64,000 nt of DNA. It comes from Notolepis coatsorum (Eukaryota > Chordata > Actinopteri > Aulopiformes > Paralepididae). The stretch's first letter is position 1. The number at the start of each line of letters is the position of its first letter. This document shows, piece after piece, positions 54,919 through 64,000 of this stretch. Made by a program: the position numbers and the translations under genes. Below the pieces are notes generated by a model. That model made no database searches. It was not told where the DNA came from and saw only the letters and a program-made list of their open reading frames with translations. The DNA is taken from positions 158,233,065 to 158,297,064 of the forward strand of contig OZ020585.1 in NCBI GenBank assembly GCA_963971535.1, in the 5' to 3' direction.

Positions 54919-55619
54919 TATATATCCATATCTGTCTGAATATACCTGCATATAATCCTATATACGCAGGGCCGCCTCAGGGGGTGTGCGAGCAGTGCGG
55001 TCGCACAGGGCCTCGCGGGAGGGGGGCCTCGCAAAAAAAAAAAAAAAAAAAAAAAAGAATTATTAGTTTTTTTTATAATTTTTTTTTATTTTTTTTTATT
55101 TTTTTTCGAGGCCCCCCTTCCCGCGAGGCCCTTTTTCATCACAGACCTAAAATCTAGTTTTGCTTATATGCTTATATATTTCACATTAGACACGTTTGTA
55201 GAATGTGTCTGACTTGTTCCTGGGTCCTGCAGACATACTCACTATTGGAGCTCAGCTGGGGTTCTGCAGCAGCAGGCAGGTTTCAACGAAGGGAGTGGTT
55301 TTACTTACGTCATGTGTAGACAGTAGTACGCCCGCCGGCGCCGCGTGAGTCGAGATGCTTCCAGCGTGAGTCAGCTGCGTTTGACTATTTCATTTTCAGC
55401 GTGCAGCTTTTGACTATGCTTAGTCAAAGACGAAGACGAAGAAAGAGGTCGGTCATTATCATCATTATCAGTCGGTCGGTCGGTCGGTCACCAAGGAACG
55501 TTGACGAAAGGCCTCTCGCTAGCGGGACAAATGGCCGGAGCCATGATGTCGGCTATTAGCTAGCTTAGCTAAATGCTAACTAGCGTTAGCTAACCTATCC
55601 AGAGGGGCGAGGCGAGTGG

Positions 55620-55777
55620 ATGTCTTTTCAAAAGAAGGAGAAGATAACTTGTGAGCAGATAAATCTGTTAGGCAGCAATACGCCGAAAGGTGTCCAGTCT
55701 GCCGGAAAGTACTCGAAGAAGAAGAAATTACACTGTGGGGCCAAGAAAGTCTCCTTCCACGTTGATACTGCGTTATG
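55620..55777 (+). CDS. Candidate first exon within the hAT element
   Basis: ATG at 55620 opens a Lys-rich frame of 52 codons (MSFQKKEKITCEQINLLG...) ending at a strong donor (atg|gtgagtgacc). It follows a gttagc-rich, GC-rich stretch like a fish promoter. A possible further exon ends at 56018 (ctcgtgcag|gtaact) and is related to the exon at 254-432. Not recognised as hAT transposase; may be captured host sequence. Confidence 0.35.
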
Positions 55778-56413
55778 GTGAGTGACCGTGAGTCAACCTA
55801 TGATTATATACCCGCCGTGGATCTGACATCTCTCTTTCTCTCTCTCTCTGGAGCCAAACTGGTCGACTAGCTAATACTACTAGTAGCTAACGCTAACGGT
55901 GTGTGCCTGGTGGTGAGAGCACCTGGCTGTATGCATGTATACCATGACAAGGCAGCGAGAGGCCTTTCGTCAACGTGGAGACCTGTGTTGCGGCCTTTCG
56001 CCCTGCGCCCTCGTGCAGGTAACTAAGATTAATGAAAATGTCATGACATTACCCCACTCTTCCTTCCTTCCCCTCCCGAATGTTTTGTTAATAACGATGT
56101 TTTTTTCCAGGCAAAACATATGCTACTTCACAACATTTGGAGATACGACATGTGCTGTGTGTGAATGGTGTAGCTTGTGTAGCTTGTGTAGCTTGGGTAG
56201 CGTTGGGCCATTGGCCAAAGCTGTGTGTGGCCTGGTGTCTCACAGTACCTGGCTAGCCTATTTAGCTGATGTCGGCCATTGGCTCCTTGCTTTGGTTTCT
56301 CTGGTATACCCTGCTCTTCTTGTTGGATTTAAGTGTTGATCTTTGTCCTTTTGAATCTGTCATACATGCTCTAGTCTCTCTCTAACACACACACACATGA
56401 CAAACACACATGT

Positions 56414-56444
<31 letters not shown>

Positions 56445-56826
56445 AACACACACAGTCTGCCTATGGCGGCCTTTCTCGATGGCTAGGCTGTGCTCAAGGA
56501 TCTTCAGTCACAGTGCTCAGGTATTCTGCCACTGTGTACTCTCTGTTTAGGGCCAAATAGCATTTCAATTTCTTTCCAATGTGTCTCTCTCTCTCTCTCT
56601 CTCTCTTTTGATCTTTGTCCTTTTGAATCTGTCATACATGCTCTAGTCTCTCTCTAACACACACACACATGACAAACACATGTTCTCTCTCTCTCTCTCT
56701 CTGTACACTGTATATTGACTGTAGAACGGGAGCTCTCTCTCGCTCTCTCTTTTGCTATATGTTGACTGTATCATGCCCCGCCTCGGGCAGCGCTATTATT
56801 TAAGAATATGTTGACTGTATATATAA

Positions 56827-56860
<34 letters not shown>

Positions 56861-56892
56861 TATAATTTTTTTTTTTGTTTTTTTATCTTTGG

Positions 56893-56913
56893 GGGGGGGG
56901 GGGGGGGGGGGGG
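56893..56913. repeat. Poly-G run and preceding (TA)/A/T runs
   Basis: 56824-56913 is A-run, (TA)n, T-run, then ~21 G. Low complexity, assembly-sensitive. Confidence 0.9.
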
Positions 56914-57094
56914 CTTGCGTTAAATCTCGCACAGGGCCTCGCATTTCTCCCAGGCGGCCCTGTATATACCTACTTATACACCTGCATATAATCCTATATA
57001 CCTACTATATACCTCTGTATGATAACATGTAAAATAATGCTGTTTAAATGGTATATATATTTATTCTTACCGTACCTATATATAATCTACTTGT

Positions 57095-57662
57095 TCGGGT
57101 GAAAGTTCTAGAGGAACACGATGCTTACCTACGTGAGAAGACTGATGACCTGGAGAATCGGAGTCGTCAACTGAATCTTCGTGTCGTCGGAATCCCTGAG
57201 TCTGCTGAAGGCACCGATGTGATTGGGTTCATGTCCAAAATAATTCCATCGCTCCTGGGTCCGGATAACTTCCCCACTGCTCCAATTATTGAAAGAGCCC
57301 ATCGCTCACCGACAAATCGTCAGAACGAGCGTGGCACGCCTAGGCCCATCATCATAAAGTTGCTCTACTTCCAGGACAAGGTGAAAATCCTTCGACTTGC
57401 CAGAGAGAGTAAGAGAGTGGAATTCAACGGGTCTCGTGTCTACTTCAACCCAGACCTCAGCGCAGACTTGGCGAGGCGTCACAAGAGCTTTGCCACCATC
57501 AAACGCAAGCTCCGCGAACGTAAGATCAAGTACTTTGTTCGCTATCCATGTACATTGTGTGTCACCATTGATGGCAAAGAAGAAAGATTTAACTGTCCCA
57601 AGCTTGCTGAAAATGCCTTGATATCTTTACCGAACTCTCCAGAAGATATGCGGTACGAATGA
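57095..57662 (+). CDS. L1-type ORF1 protein, C-terminal part
   Basis: Frame 57048-57662; the LINE part begins ~57095. Coiled-coil end (LEEHDAYLREKTDDLENRSR), an RRM-like segment (LNLRVVGIPESAEG), the conserved IIERAHRSPT and RPIIIKL, YFQDKVKILRLARE, then the C-terminal domain (RVYFNPDLSADLARRHKSF) and DGKEERF. This is the RNA-binding chaperone of L1-type LINEs. The N-terminal coiled coil is truncated and no ORF2 follows, because the copy ends and a Gypsy element is inserted at 57887. Confidence 0.85.
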
Positions 57663-57886
57663 TGATGTTTATGACTGAGATAGTGCTCGGTAACTCTTCT
57701 TATGGTCCGAGCCGGCGTATTAATTAATTGGCCGTGCCCTCTCTTCTTCTTAATTCTCCTTTGTTCCTTCATATGAAGTGATGCCTCTGCATTATGAGTT
57801 TTGTTCTATTTTTGCCATGTTTATGATTTGGAAATATGTGCTCAATGTTAGCGTGAGCCTACTACATGGCTTCATTAATGTTACAT

Positions 57887-58087
57887 TGTAGCGCTGAGAA
57901 GAAGGAGTCGGAGGCGGTGTCTCGAAGTTAAACCTAATTCCTTTATTCATCAGCGTAACAACAAATCGACGTAGTCGTGTCGACAGTAAAATAAGAATGC
58001 CGGTGGCAGGAAGTGCCACCCTATAAATCGTCCGGGGGGAACTACCATTCCCAACGAGTTCCTTGTGAATTATGTACAGTCACTACA
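57887..58087 (-). repeat. Gypsy 3' LTR (left)
   Basis: Plus-strand start tgtagcgctgag, end cagtcactaca. Confidence 0.95.
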
Positions 58088-58103
58088 CAAGCCCCCCCAG
58101 AAT

Positions 58104-60407
58104 TCACCCATAGTCAAAATCCCCCCGGCATGGGGGAACAATTGCCCGGCCTCTGCGTGTGCGGAAAGCCGGGGGCGGGGAGGGCGGAGTGGCATAAGCG
58201 CCCGCGCCGTCCACGACACCCGGGGGCACGAAACGGCCTCGGCGAGCGCGGAAAACCGGGGGCGGAGAGGGGAAAGCGTCGCAAGCGCCCGTACCCTCAC
58301 CGACACCCGGGGGCGCTGGCATCGGTGAGGCCGCCGGTGGCTCTGTGGGCGGTGGCACCCGGGGCAACGGCGGACGACCCCTGCGGGGGGGAAGGGCCAA
58401 CTCCAAAGGCTGTGAAACGTCTACGTGAGCGGGCTTGATCCTGTCTATTGACACGGTCTCCGTCCTACCGCCCATGTCGACCATGAGGTCCTTGTTACCG
58501 TGTCGCAGGACCCTAAACGGGCCATCGTAAGGGGGGCGTAGGGGCCCACGGTGCGCATCGTGGCGAACAAAAACATACTCCGCCGTGTGCAGGCTGCGCG
58601 GCACCCGGGAAACGGGGGTACCATGCTGCGACGTGGGAATCGGGGCGAAGGTCTGAGCCGCTTCTCGCAGGGTGGAACGCTGGCTGGCCGCGGACCAAGG
58701 GGTTGTCGCGTCCGGAATGAAATCCCCCGGGACGCGCAAGATCTGGCCGTATAACAGTTCCGCGGACGAGGCCTGCAGGTCTTCCTTGGGGGCGCTCCTA
58801 AGTCCGAGCATGACCCACGGCAGCTTATCCACCCAGTTGCCGTCCGTCAGGCCTGCGCGCAGCGCCGCCTTCATGGACCGGTGGAAACGTTTGCATAGCC
58901 CGTTGGCCTGCGGGTGGTACGCGGTTGTACGGTGCAGCTTAACCCCCAGGCCGCTGGCGACCGCGTTCCAGAGCTCTGAGGTGAACTGCGAGCCCCGGTC
59001 GGAGGAGAGGTCAGACGGGGTCCCGAAACGTGCGATCCACGTGCTGATAAAGGCGCGGGCCACGTCGGAAGAAGACGTCGAGGCGAGGGGAACGGCTTCC
59101 GGCCATCGGGTGGTCCTGTCCACCATAGTGAACAGGTAGGTAAACCCGTGAGAGGAAGGAAGCGGGCCCACGAGGTCAACATTGATGTGGTCGAATCTCC
59201 TCTCGGGAACCACGAATGTCACAAGCGGGGCCTTGGTATGTCGGTGCACTTTAGCCCGTTGGCAGGACACACACGCGTCGACCCAGGCCATCACGTCTTT
59301 CTTGAGCCCTCGCCACACAAACTTCTGTGACACCAACCTGCTCGAAGGCTTCCTACCGGGGTGAGACAGGTCGTGCACAGCCTCGAAAGCCCGCCTGCGC
59401 CAGCCTATAGGGACCAGCGGCCGGGGTTGCCCGGTGGAGAGGTCACAGAGCAGGGACGCGCCCGAGCCGCCAATCGCGACGTCTCTGAGGCGCAGACTGG
59501 TATCCGCTGTCCTGAGGGCCTGGATGTCGTGGTCGGAGGCCTGTTCCGAGCCCATGGCGACGTAGTCGAGGCCCAGTTGCACAGCTCCGATGACGACCCT
59601 GGATAGGCAGTCTGCGACCACGTTGGCTTTCCCGGCGATATGCCGTATGTCTGTCGTGTACTCGGAAATGTACGAGAGTTGGCGCTGTTGTCGCGCGGAC
59701 CACGGTTCAGCCACCTTGGACATGGAGAACGTGAGTGGTTTGTGGTCGACGAAGGCCGTAAACTCCCGGCCCTCCAGCATGAAACGAAAATGGCGCACCA
59801 CCAACCAGAGACCTAGGAGCTCTCTGTCAAATGCGCTGTACTTGCGCTCCCTGGGGGTCAGTTGACGGCTGAAAAACGCCAGCGGTTGCCAGGCGCCGTC
59901 AACGTATTGTTCATGCACTGCGCCCACCGCGTAGTCTGACGCGTCGGTGGTAATGGCGACCGGGGCCCCCGGTGACGGGTGAGCCAACATGGCTGCACCC
60001 GCCAGGGCCGCCTTGGTGGCCGCGAAGGCTGTCGTCCTCTCGGCCGTCCAGTCGACCGGCTGGTTGGGGGACATGTCCTTCAGCGCCTCGTAAAGCGGCC
60101 GCATGGTGTGGGCCGCCCGGGGGATGAACCGGTGATAAAACGTCACCATCCCGAGAAATTCCCTGAGCGCCCGGGCCGTCGGGGGTCGTGGGAAAGCGGA
60201 AACGGCCTCCACTTTCGACGGGAGGGGGGCGGCCCCCCTCCTGTCGATGAGGTGTCCGAGGAACCGTATGGAGGTCAACCCGAACTGACACTTAGCCGGG
60301 TTGATGATTAGGCCGTTTTGGCCCAGCCTCGTAAAGAGGCATCGTAGGTGCTCCAGGTGCTCTTCGGGGCGAGGAGCTGGCGACGAGGATGTCGTCCAGG
60401 TAGACAA
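58104..60407 (-). CDS. pol: Gypsy pol part 2: RT end, RNase H, integrase
   Basis: 767 codons. RT connection ([11 protein letters not shown]), RNase H ([13 protein letters not shown], then [20 protein letters not shown]), integrase zinc finger H-H-C-C ([12 protein letters not shown]...CVSCQRAK), then the core: [10 protein letters not shown] and SSDRGSQF carry the two Asp; the third position reads NGLCKRFHR where NGLvERFHR is usual, so the catalytic Glu appears replaced by Lys. [15 protein letters not shown]-like segment follows; there is no chromodomain. The tail is Pro-rich. Out of frame with part 1 by one base. Confidence 0.93.
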   Translation of the reverse strand: MSTWTTSSSPAPRPEEHLEHLRCLFTRLGQNGLIINPAKCQFGLTSIRFLGHLIDRRGAAPLPSKVEAVSAFPRPPTARALREFLGMVTFYHRFIPRAAHTMRPLYEALKDMSPNQPVDWTAERTTAFAATKAALAGAAMLAHPSPGAPVAITTDASDYAVGAVHEQYVDGAWQPLAFFSRQLTPRERKYSAFDRELLGLWLVVRHFRFMLEGREFTAFVDHKPLTFSMSKVAEPWSARQQRQLSYISEYTTDIRHIAGKANVVADCLSRVVIGAVQLGLDYVAMGSEQASDHDIQALRTADTSLRLRDVAIGGSGASLLCDLSTGQPRPLVPIGWRRRAFEAVHDLSHPGRKPSSRLVSQKFVWRGLKKDVMAWVDACVSCQRAKVHRHTKAPLVTFVVPERRFDHINVDLVGPLPSSHGFTYLFTMVDRTTRWPEAVPLASTSSSDVARAFISTWIARFGTPSDLSSDRGSQFTSELWNAVASGLGVKLHRTTAYHPQANGLCKRFHRSMKAALRAGLTDGNWVDKLPWVMLGLRSAPKEDLQASSAELLYGQILRVPGDFIPDATTPWSAASQRSTLREAAQTFAPIPTSQHGTPVSRVPRSLHTAEYVFVRHDAHRGPLRPPYDGPFRVLRHGNKDLMVDMGGRTETVSIDRIKPAHVDVSQPLELALPPRRGRPPLPRVPPPTEPPAASPMPAPPGVGEGTGACDAFPSPPPVFRARRGRFVPPGVVDGAGAYATPPSPPPAFRTRRGRAIVPPCRGDFDYG

Positions 60408-61464
60408 AAATAAACGGCATGTCTCTGAGCATCGAGTCCATTAGCCTCTGGAAAGACTGTGCCGCGTTCTTCAGTCCGAACGGCATCCGTAGGAACTCAA
60501 ATAGACCGAAGGGTGTTACCACCGCCGTCTTCGGGACGTCCAAGGGGTGTACCGGCACTTGGTGGTAACCGCGTACCAGGTCTACTTTCGAAAAGAACAG
60601 CTTACCTGCCAGGTGCCCTGAGAAGTCCTGGATGTGGGGGACCGGGTAGCGGTCTGGCGTGGTAGCATCGTTGAGGCGTCTGTAGTCCCCGCACGGTCTC
60701 CATCCCCCGTCCGGTTTGGGCACGATGTGCAGCGGCGAGGCCCAGGGGCTGTCCGAGTGTCGGACAATCCCCAACTTCTCCATGTTGGCGAACTCTGACC
60801 TAGCGACTGCTAGTCTGTCAGGGTTGAGCCGGCGGGCCCTAGCGTACACGGGAGCTCCTTGAGTCTCTATGTGATGCTCGACCCCGTGTTTGGTGGTCGC
60901 GGCCGAGAACGTAGGCTGTGTCAAGCCGGGAAACTCCCGCAGTAGGCGTTGGTACACGTCACCTTCTGCGAGCGAGCTGGCCAGCCCGCTGTATACCACT
61001 TCATTGCGCACACAAGTCAAGGAAGCGTACGTCTGGGCGTCTACCAGGCGGCCGTGCCTCACGTCCACGAGGAGCCCATGTGCGCAGAGGAAATCCGCCC
61101 CGAGTAGTGGGAACGAGACGTCGGCCGTGACAAACTCCCACGTGAACCGCTGTCCCCCGAAACACAACTCCACGGTCCTCGTGCCGTAGGTGCGGATCGG
61201 GTTACCGTTGGCGGTCGTCAGTCGCGGACCCCCCCCCCCGCCGGCGGTGTCCTCCACCGTCGCCGGTAGGACGCTCCTCTGTGCTCCGGTGTCGCAGAGG
61301 AATTCTCGACCAGAGAGTGTGTCCTTAATGAAGAGTAGCCTGTTCGACGCACCTGCGCTCACGGCCGCTACTGGGCGCAGGTGTTGGCGTTTCCCGCCCT
61401 GACAAAAGTACAAGGCGGGCGGCACTTTGTTGCTTTCGCGCCGAAGCGTGCATGGAAATAACAC
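60292..61464 (-). CDS. pol: Gypsy pol part 1: protease and RT N-terminal part
   Basis: 390 codons. Aspartic protease active site [12 protein letters not shown] (Asp at ~58), then RT from ~residue 225: [52 protein letters not shown] and the catalytic YLDD (~355-358). Just after it the frame is lost: a run of C near 60369-60372 has one base more than the reading frame of part 2 requires. It overlaps the gag frame by 97 bases in the -1 frame, consistent with programmed -1 frameshifting for Gag-Pol. Confidence 0.93.
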   Translation of the reverse strand: MLFPCTLRRESNKVPPALYFCQGGKRQHLRPVAAVSAGASNRLLFIKDTLSGREFLCDTGAQRSVLPATVEDTAGGGGGPRLTTANGNPIRTYGTRTVELCFGGQRFTWEFVTADVSFPLLGADFLCAHGLLVDVRHGRLVDAQTYASLTCVRNEVVYSGLASSLAEGDVYQRLLREFPGLTQPTFSAATTKHGVEHHIETQGAPVYARARRLNPDRLAVARSEFANMEKLGIVRHSDSPWASPLHIVPKPDGGWRPCGDYRRLNDATTPDRYPVPHIQDFSGHLAGKLFFSKVDLVRGYHQVPVHPLDVPKTAVVTPFGLFEFLRMPFGLKNAAQSFQRLMDSMLRDMPFIFVYLDDILVASSSPRRAPGAPTMPLYEAGPKRPNHQPG

Positions 61465-62085
61465 AGGCCTGTGTCATTATTGCCGTCGGCCGCGGCGCCC
61501 CTCTCCATCTTCGCCCCTCCCCCTCTGGGCATGTGCGCCCGTGTCGGGGCCAGCACCTCTGGGGCTAAGTGCTGCGTGGCCAGGTAGAACCGATCTGCCT
61601 CCTCTGCCAGAGCACGGGGATCCACAATGTTTGTATTGGCCAGCGCCGTCTGTACCCGTGGCGGCATGTGTCTGAGGAACAGCTCTTTAAATAAAAAGTT
61701 CGGCTGCTCGGCGCCCAGTAGATTCAGCATCATCTCCATATGCGCCGACGGCTTGCTGTCTCCCAAGCCACGTATATCCAACAAGCGTCGGGCCCGCTCA
61801 GACGGCGACAACTCAAAAATCCTGAGTAGGTGCGTCTTAAACGCCTCATATCTATCCCGGGCCGGCGGAGCGGTAATGAAGCCTACCGTTCGCGCCGCTG
61901 TAGTGTTGTTCAGACTCGAGACGACGTGGAAGTATCGAGCGGCGTCATCCACGATTCCCCGTAGGGCGAATTGCGCCTCCGCCTGGGCGAACCACGCGGC
62001 CGCCGACTGCTCCCAAAACTCAGGCAGTCTGAGAAAACCAGCGTTGTTTGCCATGTTCGTCGTATTCTCCGTCTCGGAAACTTCT
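61368..62085 (-). CDS. gag: Gypsy Gag
   Basis: The open frame reaches 62243 inside the LTR, but the likely start is the ATG at about 62053 ([14 protein letters not shown]), or one slightly upstream. Matches the capsid-type gag of many Ty3/Gypsy elements: [60 protein letters not shown] and a C-terminal zinc-knuckle variant [18 protein letters not shown]. Forms the particle shell and packages RNA. Confidence 0.88.
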
Positions 62086-62097
62086 TCGAGACTAATG

Positions 62098-62110
62098 TCG
62101 GGGTCACCAG
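62098..62110 (-). other. Primer-binding site, tRNA-Trp type
   Basis: Minus strand tggtgaccccgac; matches 13 bases of the tRNA-Trp 3' end (gtcggggtcacca). One base separates it from the LTR. Confidence 0.8.
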
Positions 62111-62311
62111 TGTAGCGCTGAGAAGAAGGAGTCGGAGGCGGTGTCTCGAAGTTAAACCTAATTCCTTTATTCATCAGCGTAACAACAAATCGACGTAGTC
62201 GTGTCGACAGTAAAATAAGAATGCCGGTGGCAGGAAGTGCCACCCTATAAATCGTCCGGGGGGAACTACCATTCCCAACGAGTTCCTTGTGAATTATGTA
62301 CAGTCACTACA
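62111..62311 (-). repeat. Gypsy 5' LTR (right)
   Basis: Identical by eye to 57887-58087. Confidence 0.95.
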
Positions 62312-62726
62312 ACATGCTGTTATGTTTACATTCTGAATGCCGTAGCGTAAATGCGTCACTTCCGGTAGCGCCTACGTGCGTACGTCACGTTAATACCGTG
62401 ACTAATTCATAGTAGAGATTTATCAGAATGAAAGATTTAAAGTCTTTGATGCCGCCTGTAAATTTCAGGCTACAAACTTTCTTTTCTTTTTCTTTCTCTA
62501 AGAATACAGACAGAGCTTTGAGTTTATAGTGAATTCCCATAGACATGCCAGGTACTGCTGGGACATGCTGGGATTTAGTTTTGTGTTATGTATTTATGTT
62601 GTGTTGTGTGTGTGTACTTGAATGTATGTCGCTCTCCTGCTCCCTGCTCATTATCCATTGTTCCTCCTTGCACATGATTATATATCCCGTTGTTTTTGTT
62701 TCTTTTTTTTTTAATACAACTCTGGT
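62312..62726 (+). other. Downstream flank and LINE 5' region
   Basis: 62312-62500 continues the pre-insertion DNA. 62500-62726 is probably the 5' UTR of the LINE that follows (T-rich, no ORF). No ORF1 is seen in front of the endonuclease. Confidence 0.45.
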
Positions 62727-63038
62727 ATGATGAATACTTCTAAAGGTTTAAATGTTATTCACCTGAATATAAGGAGTCTGTACCCCAAAATCTATCTACT
62801 TAGAGCTTGGCTTGTCTACAATAATCCCAGTGTAATTACTGTGTCTGAGACATGGTTGCATAGTGCAATCTCTGACAATGAAGTTGAACTTGACAACTAT
62901 GTTCTGTACAGAGCTGATAGGGGTACTAGGGGTGGAGGAGTGGCTACATATGTCAAATCAAATCTGACATCTGAGCTCCTCAGGCCAAGGGTAAACCCTA
63001 TAAACTTTGAGTGTCTTTTTATTAAAATTTCTTTTTGA
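62727..63038 (+). CDS. LINE endonuclease N-terminus
   Basis: 103 codons starting MMNTSKGLNVIHLNIRSL, the first apurinic-endonuclease motif (HLNIRSL), then ITVSETWL (the catalytic Glu motif) and YRADRGTRGGGVATYV. The frame ends at a TGA in a T-run (63032-63038); the rest of the endonuclease continues one frame over. Confidence 0.88.
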   Translation: MMNTSKGLNVIHLNIRSLYPKIYLLRAWLVYNNPSVITVSETWLHSAISDNEVELDNYVLYRADRGTRGGGVATYVKSNLTSELLRPRVNPINFECLFIKISF

Positions 63039-64000
63039 AAATAAGCAGTTGACCATAGGAAATATTTATAGACCTCCTGATTCTCCCTCTGAATCTACAA
63101 ATGATATATTATCCACCATTAACTCTTTAGATCGTCCAAATGAAATTATTATCTTGGGTGACTTTAACATCAACTGGCTAGATCGATCATCTAGTAATGC
63201 TCGAAACCTATTTGGCAGTGTCAATTTAACTCAACTCATTAGTGAGCCTACTAGAGTTGATACTAGATCCAAGTCCCTGCTAGATTGGATTCTCGTTTCA
63301 CACCCGGACAGAATTTCAAACTCTGGTGTGTTACCTGATAGTTTCAGCGACCATTCTATCATCTTCTGCATTTGGAAGATAAAGTTACCACGTCTACCAC
63401 CAAAATGTATCAGGATAAGACAATGTAGGAATTTGAATATTGAGCACTTTATTCAAGATATAACATCTATAAATTGGGACAGGTTTAAATTGATTACATT
63501 TGTTGAAGATGCATGGAATTTCTTCTACACTGAGCTTACTAATGTTATTGACCATCATGCTCCCTGGAAGATGCTCAAAGTAAAGGGTAGACACTTGCCC
63601 TGGATTAATAGTGAACTTATAAATCTGTATAAACAAAGAGATAAGGCTTGGGAAAAGCATCGTCTGACAAAGGATTCTGCCGACTTCATTGCATATAAAC
63701 AAATACGGAACTTATGTACAACTAAAACAAGAAATGCTAAATCTAACTATTTCAAAGATTGTTTAAGCAATGAATTTAGCAATCCAAAACAGTTTTGGAA
63801 GAGAATCAACAGCATTACTAAGAAGTCGTCTATAAATCCCACTCATATTAGAATTAATAATGAAGTTGTCAATGATCCCTCCTCAATTGCACTTGCCTTT
63901 AATCAGCACTTTAATTCTGTCTGCAGACTCAAATTTAATGACTCCTCATGTTCCGATGTGCCTCTTAATAACACCAGATGCAACAGCTCTTTTTCCTTTA
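63037..64000 (+). CDS. LINE endonuclease remainder and RT linker, open to window end
   Basis: A 321-codon open frame without its own start, continuing the previous entry after a one-base shift: NIYRPPDSPSES, ILGDFNINWLD (catalytic Asp/Asn motif), SKSLLDWILVS, SFSDHSIIFC (catalytic His motif), then a linker with PWINSELINLYKQRDKAWEK and NYFKDCLSNEF. RT lies beyond the window. Resembles CR1/Jockey-superfamily ORF2. Confidence 0.85.

Larger units (their letters stand above)
54967..56962. mobile_element. hAT element of 2.0 kb
   Basis: TIRs cagggccgcctcaggggg (54967) and the inverse ending ggcggccctg (56962), with the subterminal gcacagggcctcgc repeated at both ends. Flanked by tatatacg and tatatacc (54959-54966, 56963-56970), an 8-bp duplication with one mismatch. 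No transposase domain recognised; internal CT, CA, A and G runs. It contains a duplicated ~110-bp piece (56340 and 56607, gatctttgtccttttgaatc). Confidence 0.85.
57887..62311 (-). mobile_element. Ty3/Gypsy LTR retrotransposon, full-length
   Basis: 4425 bp with two 201-bp LTRs that look identical and a 4-bp duplication acat (57883-57886, 62312-62315). The primer-binding site next to the 5' LTR (minus strand from ~62109) is tggtgaccccgac, complementary to the 3' end of tRNA-Trp. A G-rich purine tract precedes the 3' LTR (58088-58100). Gag and pol are in different frames, with one extra break in RT. No env. Recently inserted. Confidence 0.95.

Noticed and set aside
55935..56339. 134-codon ORF in the hAT element
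   Set aside because: Crosses a good splice donor at 56018 and has no motif beyond it; probably exon plus intron read-through.
58013..59139. Plus-strand ORFs opposite Gypsy pol (up to 155 codons)
   Set aside because: GC-rich shadow frames of pol; no motifs.

Overview
The window looks like repeat-dense teleost fish DNA. Evidence: Rex1-type and L2-type LINE reverse transcriptases with their typical 3' tails, an L1 ORF2 and ORF1, BEL/Pao and Ty3/Gypsy LTR elements, hAT elements with 8-bp target duplications, tRNA-derived SINEs, long (TA)n and (CA)n tracts, and many runs of the 'gttagcttagc' type seen in fish promoters and introns. I recognise no single-copy host gene with confidence; almost everything is mobile DNA, much of it nested.

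Layout. 1-15788: two inverted copies of a large terminal-inverted-repeat (TIR) element. The left copy (1-4021) is cut by the window edge; the right copy (7641-15788) is complete, with perfect 40-bp TIRs. Between them lie two small relatives, one split by an L2 LINE, a minisatellite, and a ~1 kb repeat carrying a promoter-like stretch and a first-exon-like ORF. The large copies contain a chain of short open exons with good splice sites, several matched in both copies, so the element may carry an unrecognised spliced gene.

15789-23168: AT-rich DNA, a SINE, Rex1-type LINE fragments, and a probable solo LTR interrupted by a Rex1 LINE. 23169-38231: a tandem array of a defective BEL/Pao element (four LTRs, three internal regions) with a 5-bp target duplication at the outer ends. 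It sits inside another Rex1 LINE, whose reading frame continues on the far side (38232-38785). The array encodes a gag-like protein with a very long Ser-Thr-Gln-Pro/Leu repeat and integrase remnants, but no reverse transcriptase.

39162-46465: a short hAT element (imperfect 8-bp duplication) containing an L1 (16-bp duplication) and a long solo LTR (4-bp duplication), which itself contains another TIR element. 46807-52950: a LINE split by a 4.4-kb TIR element (47700-52077, 3-bp duplication, ~340-bp TIRs). That element encodes a large protein with acidic motifs resembling a PIN/FEN1-like nuclease; it is the strongest candidate for an under-described mobile system. 52950-57000: LINE tails, a palindromic MITE, a small tRNA-like element and a 2-kb hAT. 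57095-64000: an L1 ORF1 fragment, a full-length Ty3/Gypsy element on the minus strand with identical LTRs (57887-62311), and the 5' part of a LINE running off the window.

The genes do not form a host pathway. Each belongs to the mobility machinery of one element, and the order of insertion can be read from the nesting and target duplications. All family calls rest on motif recognition by eye; no searches were run.
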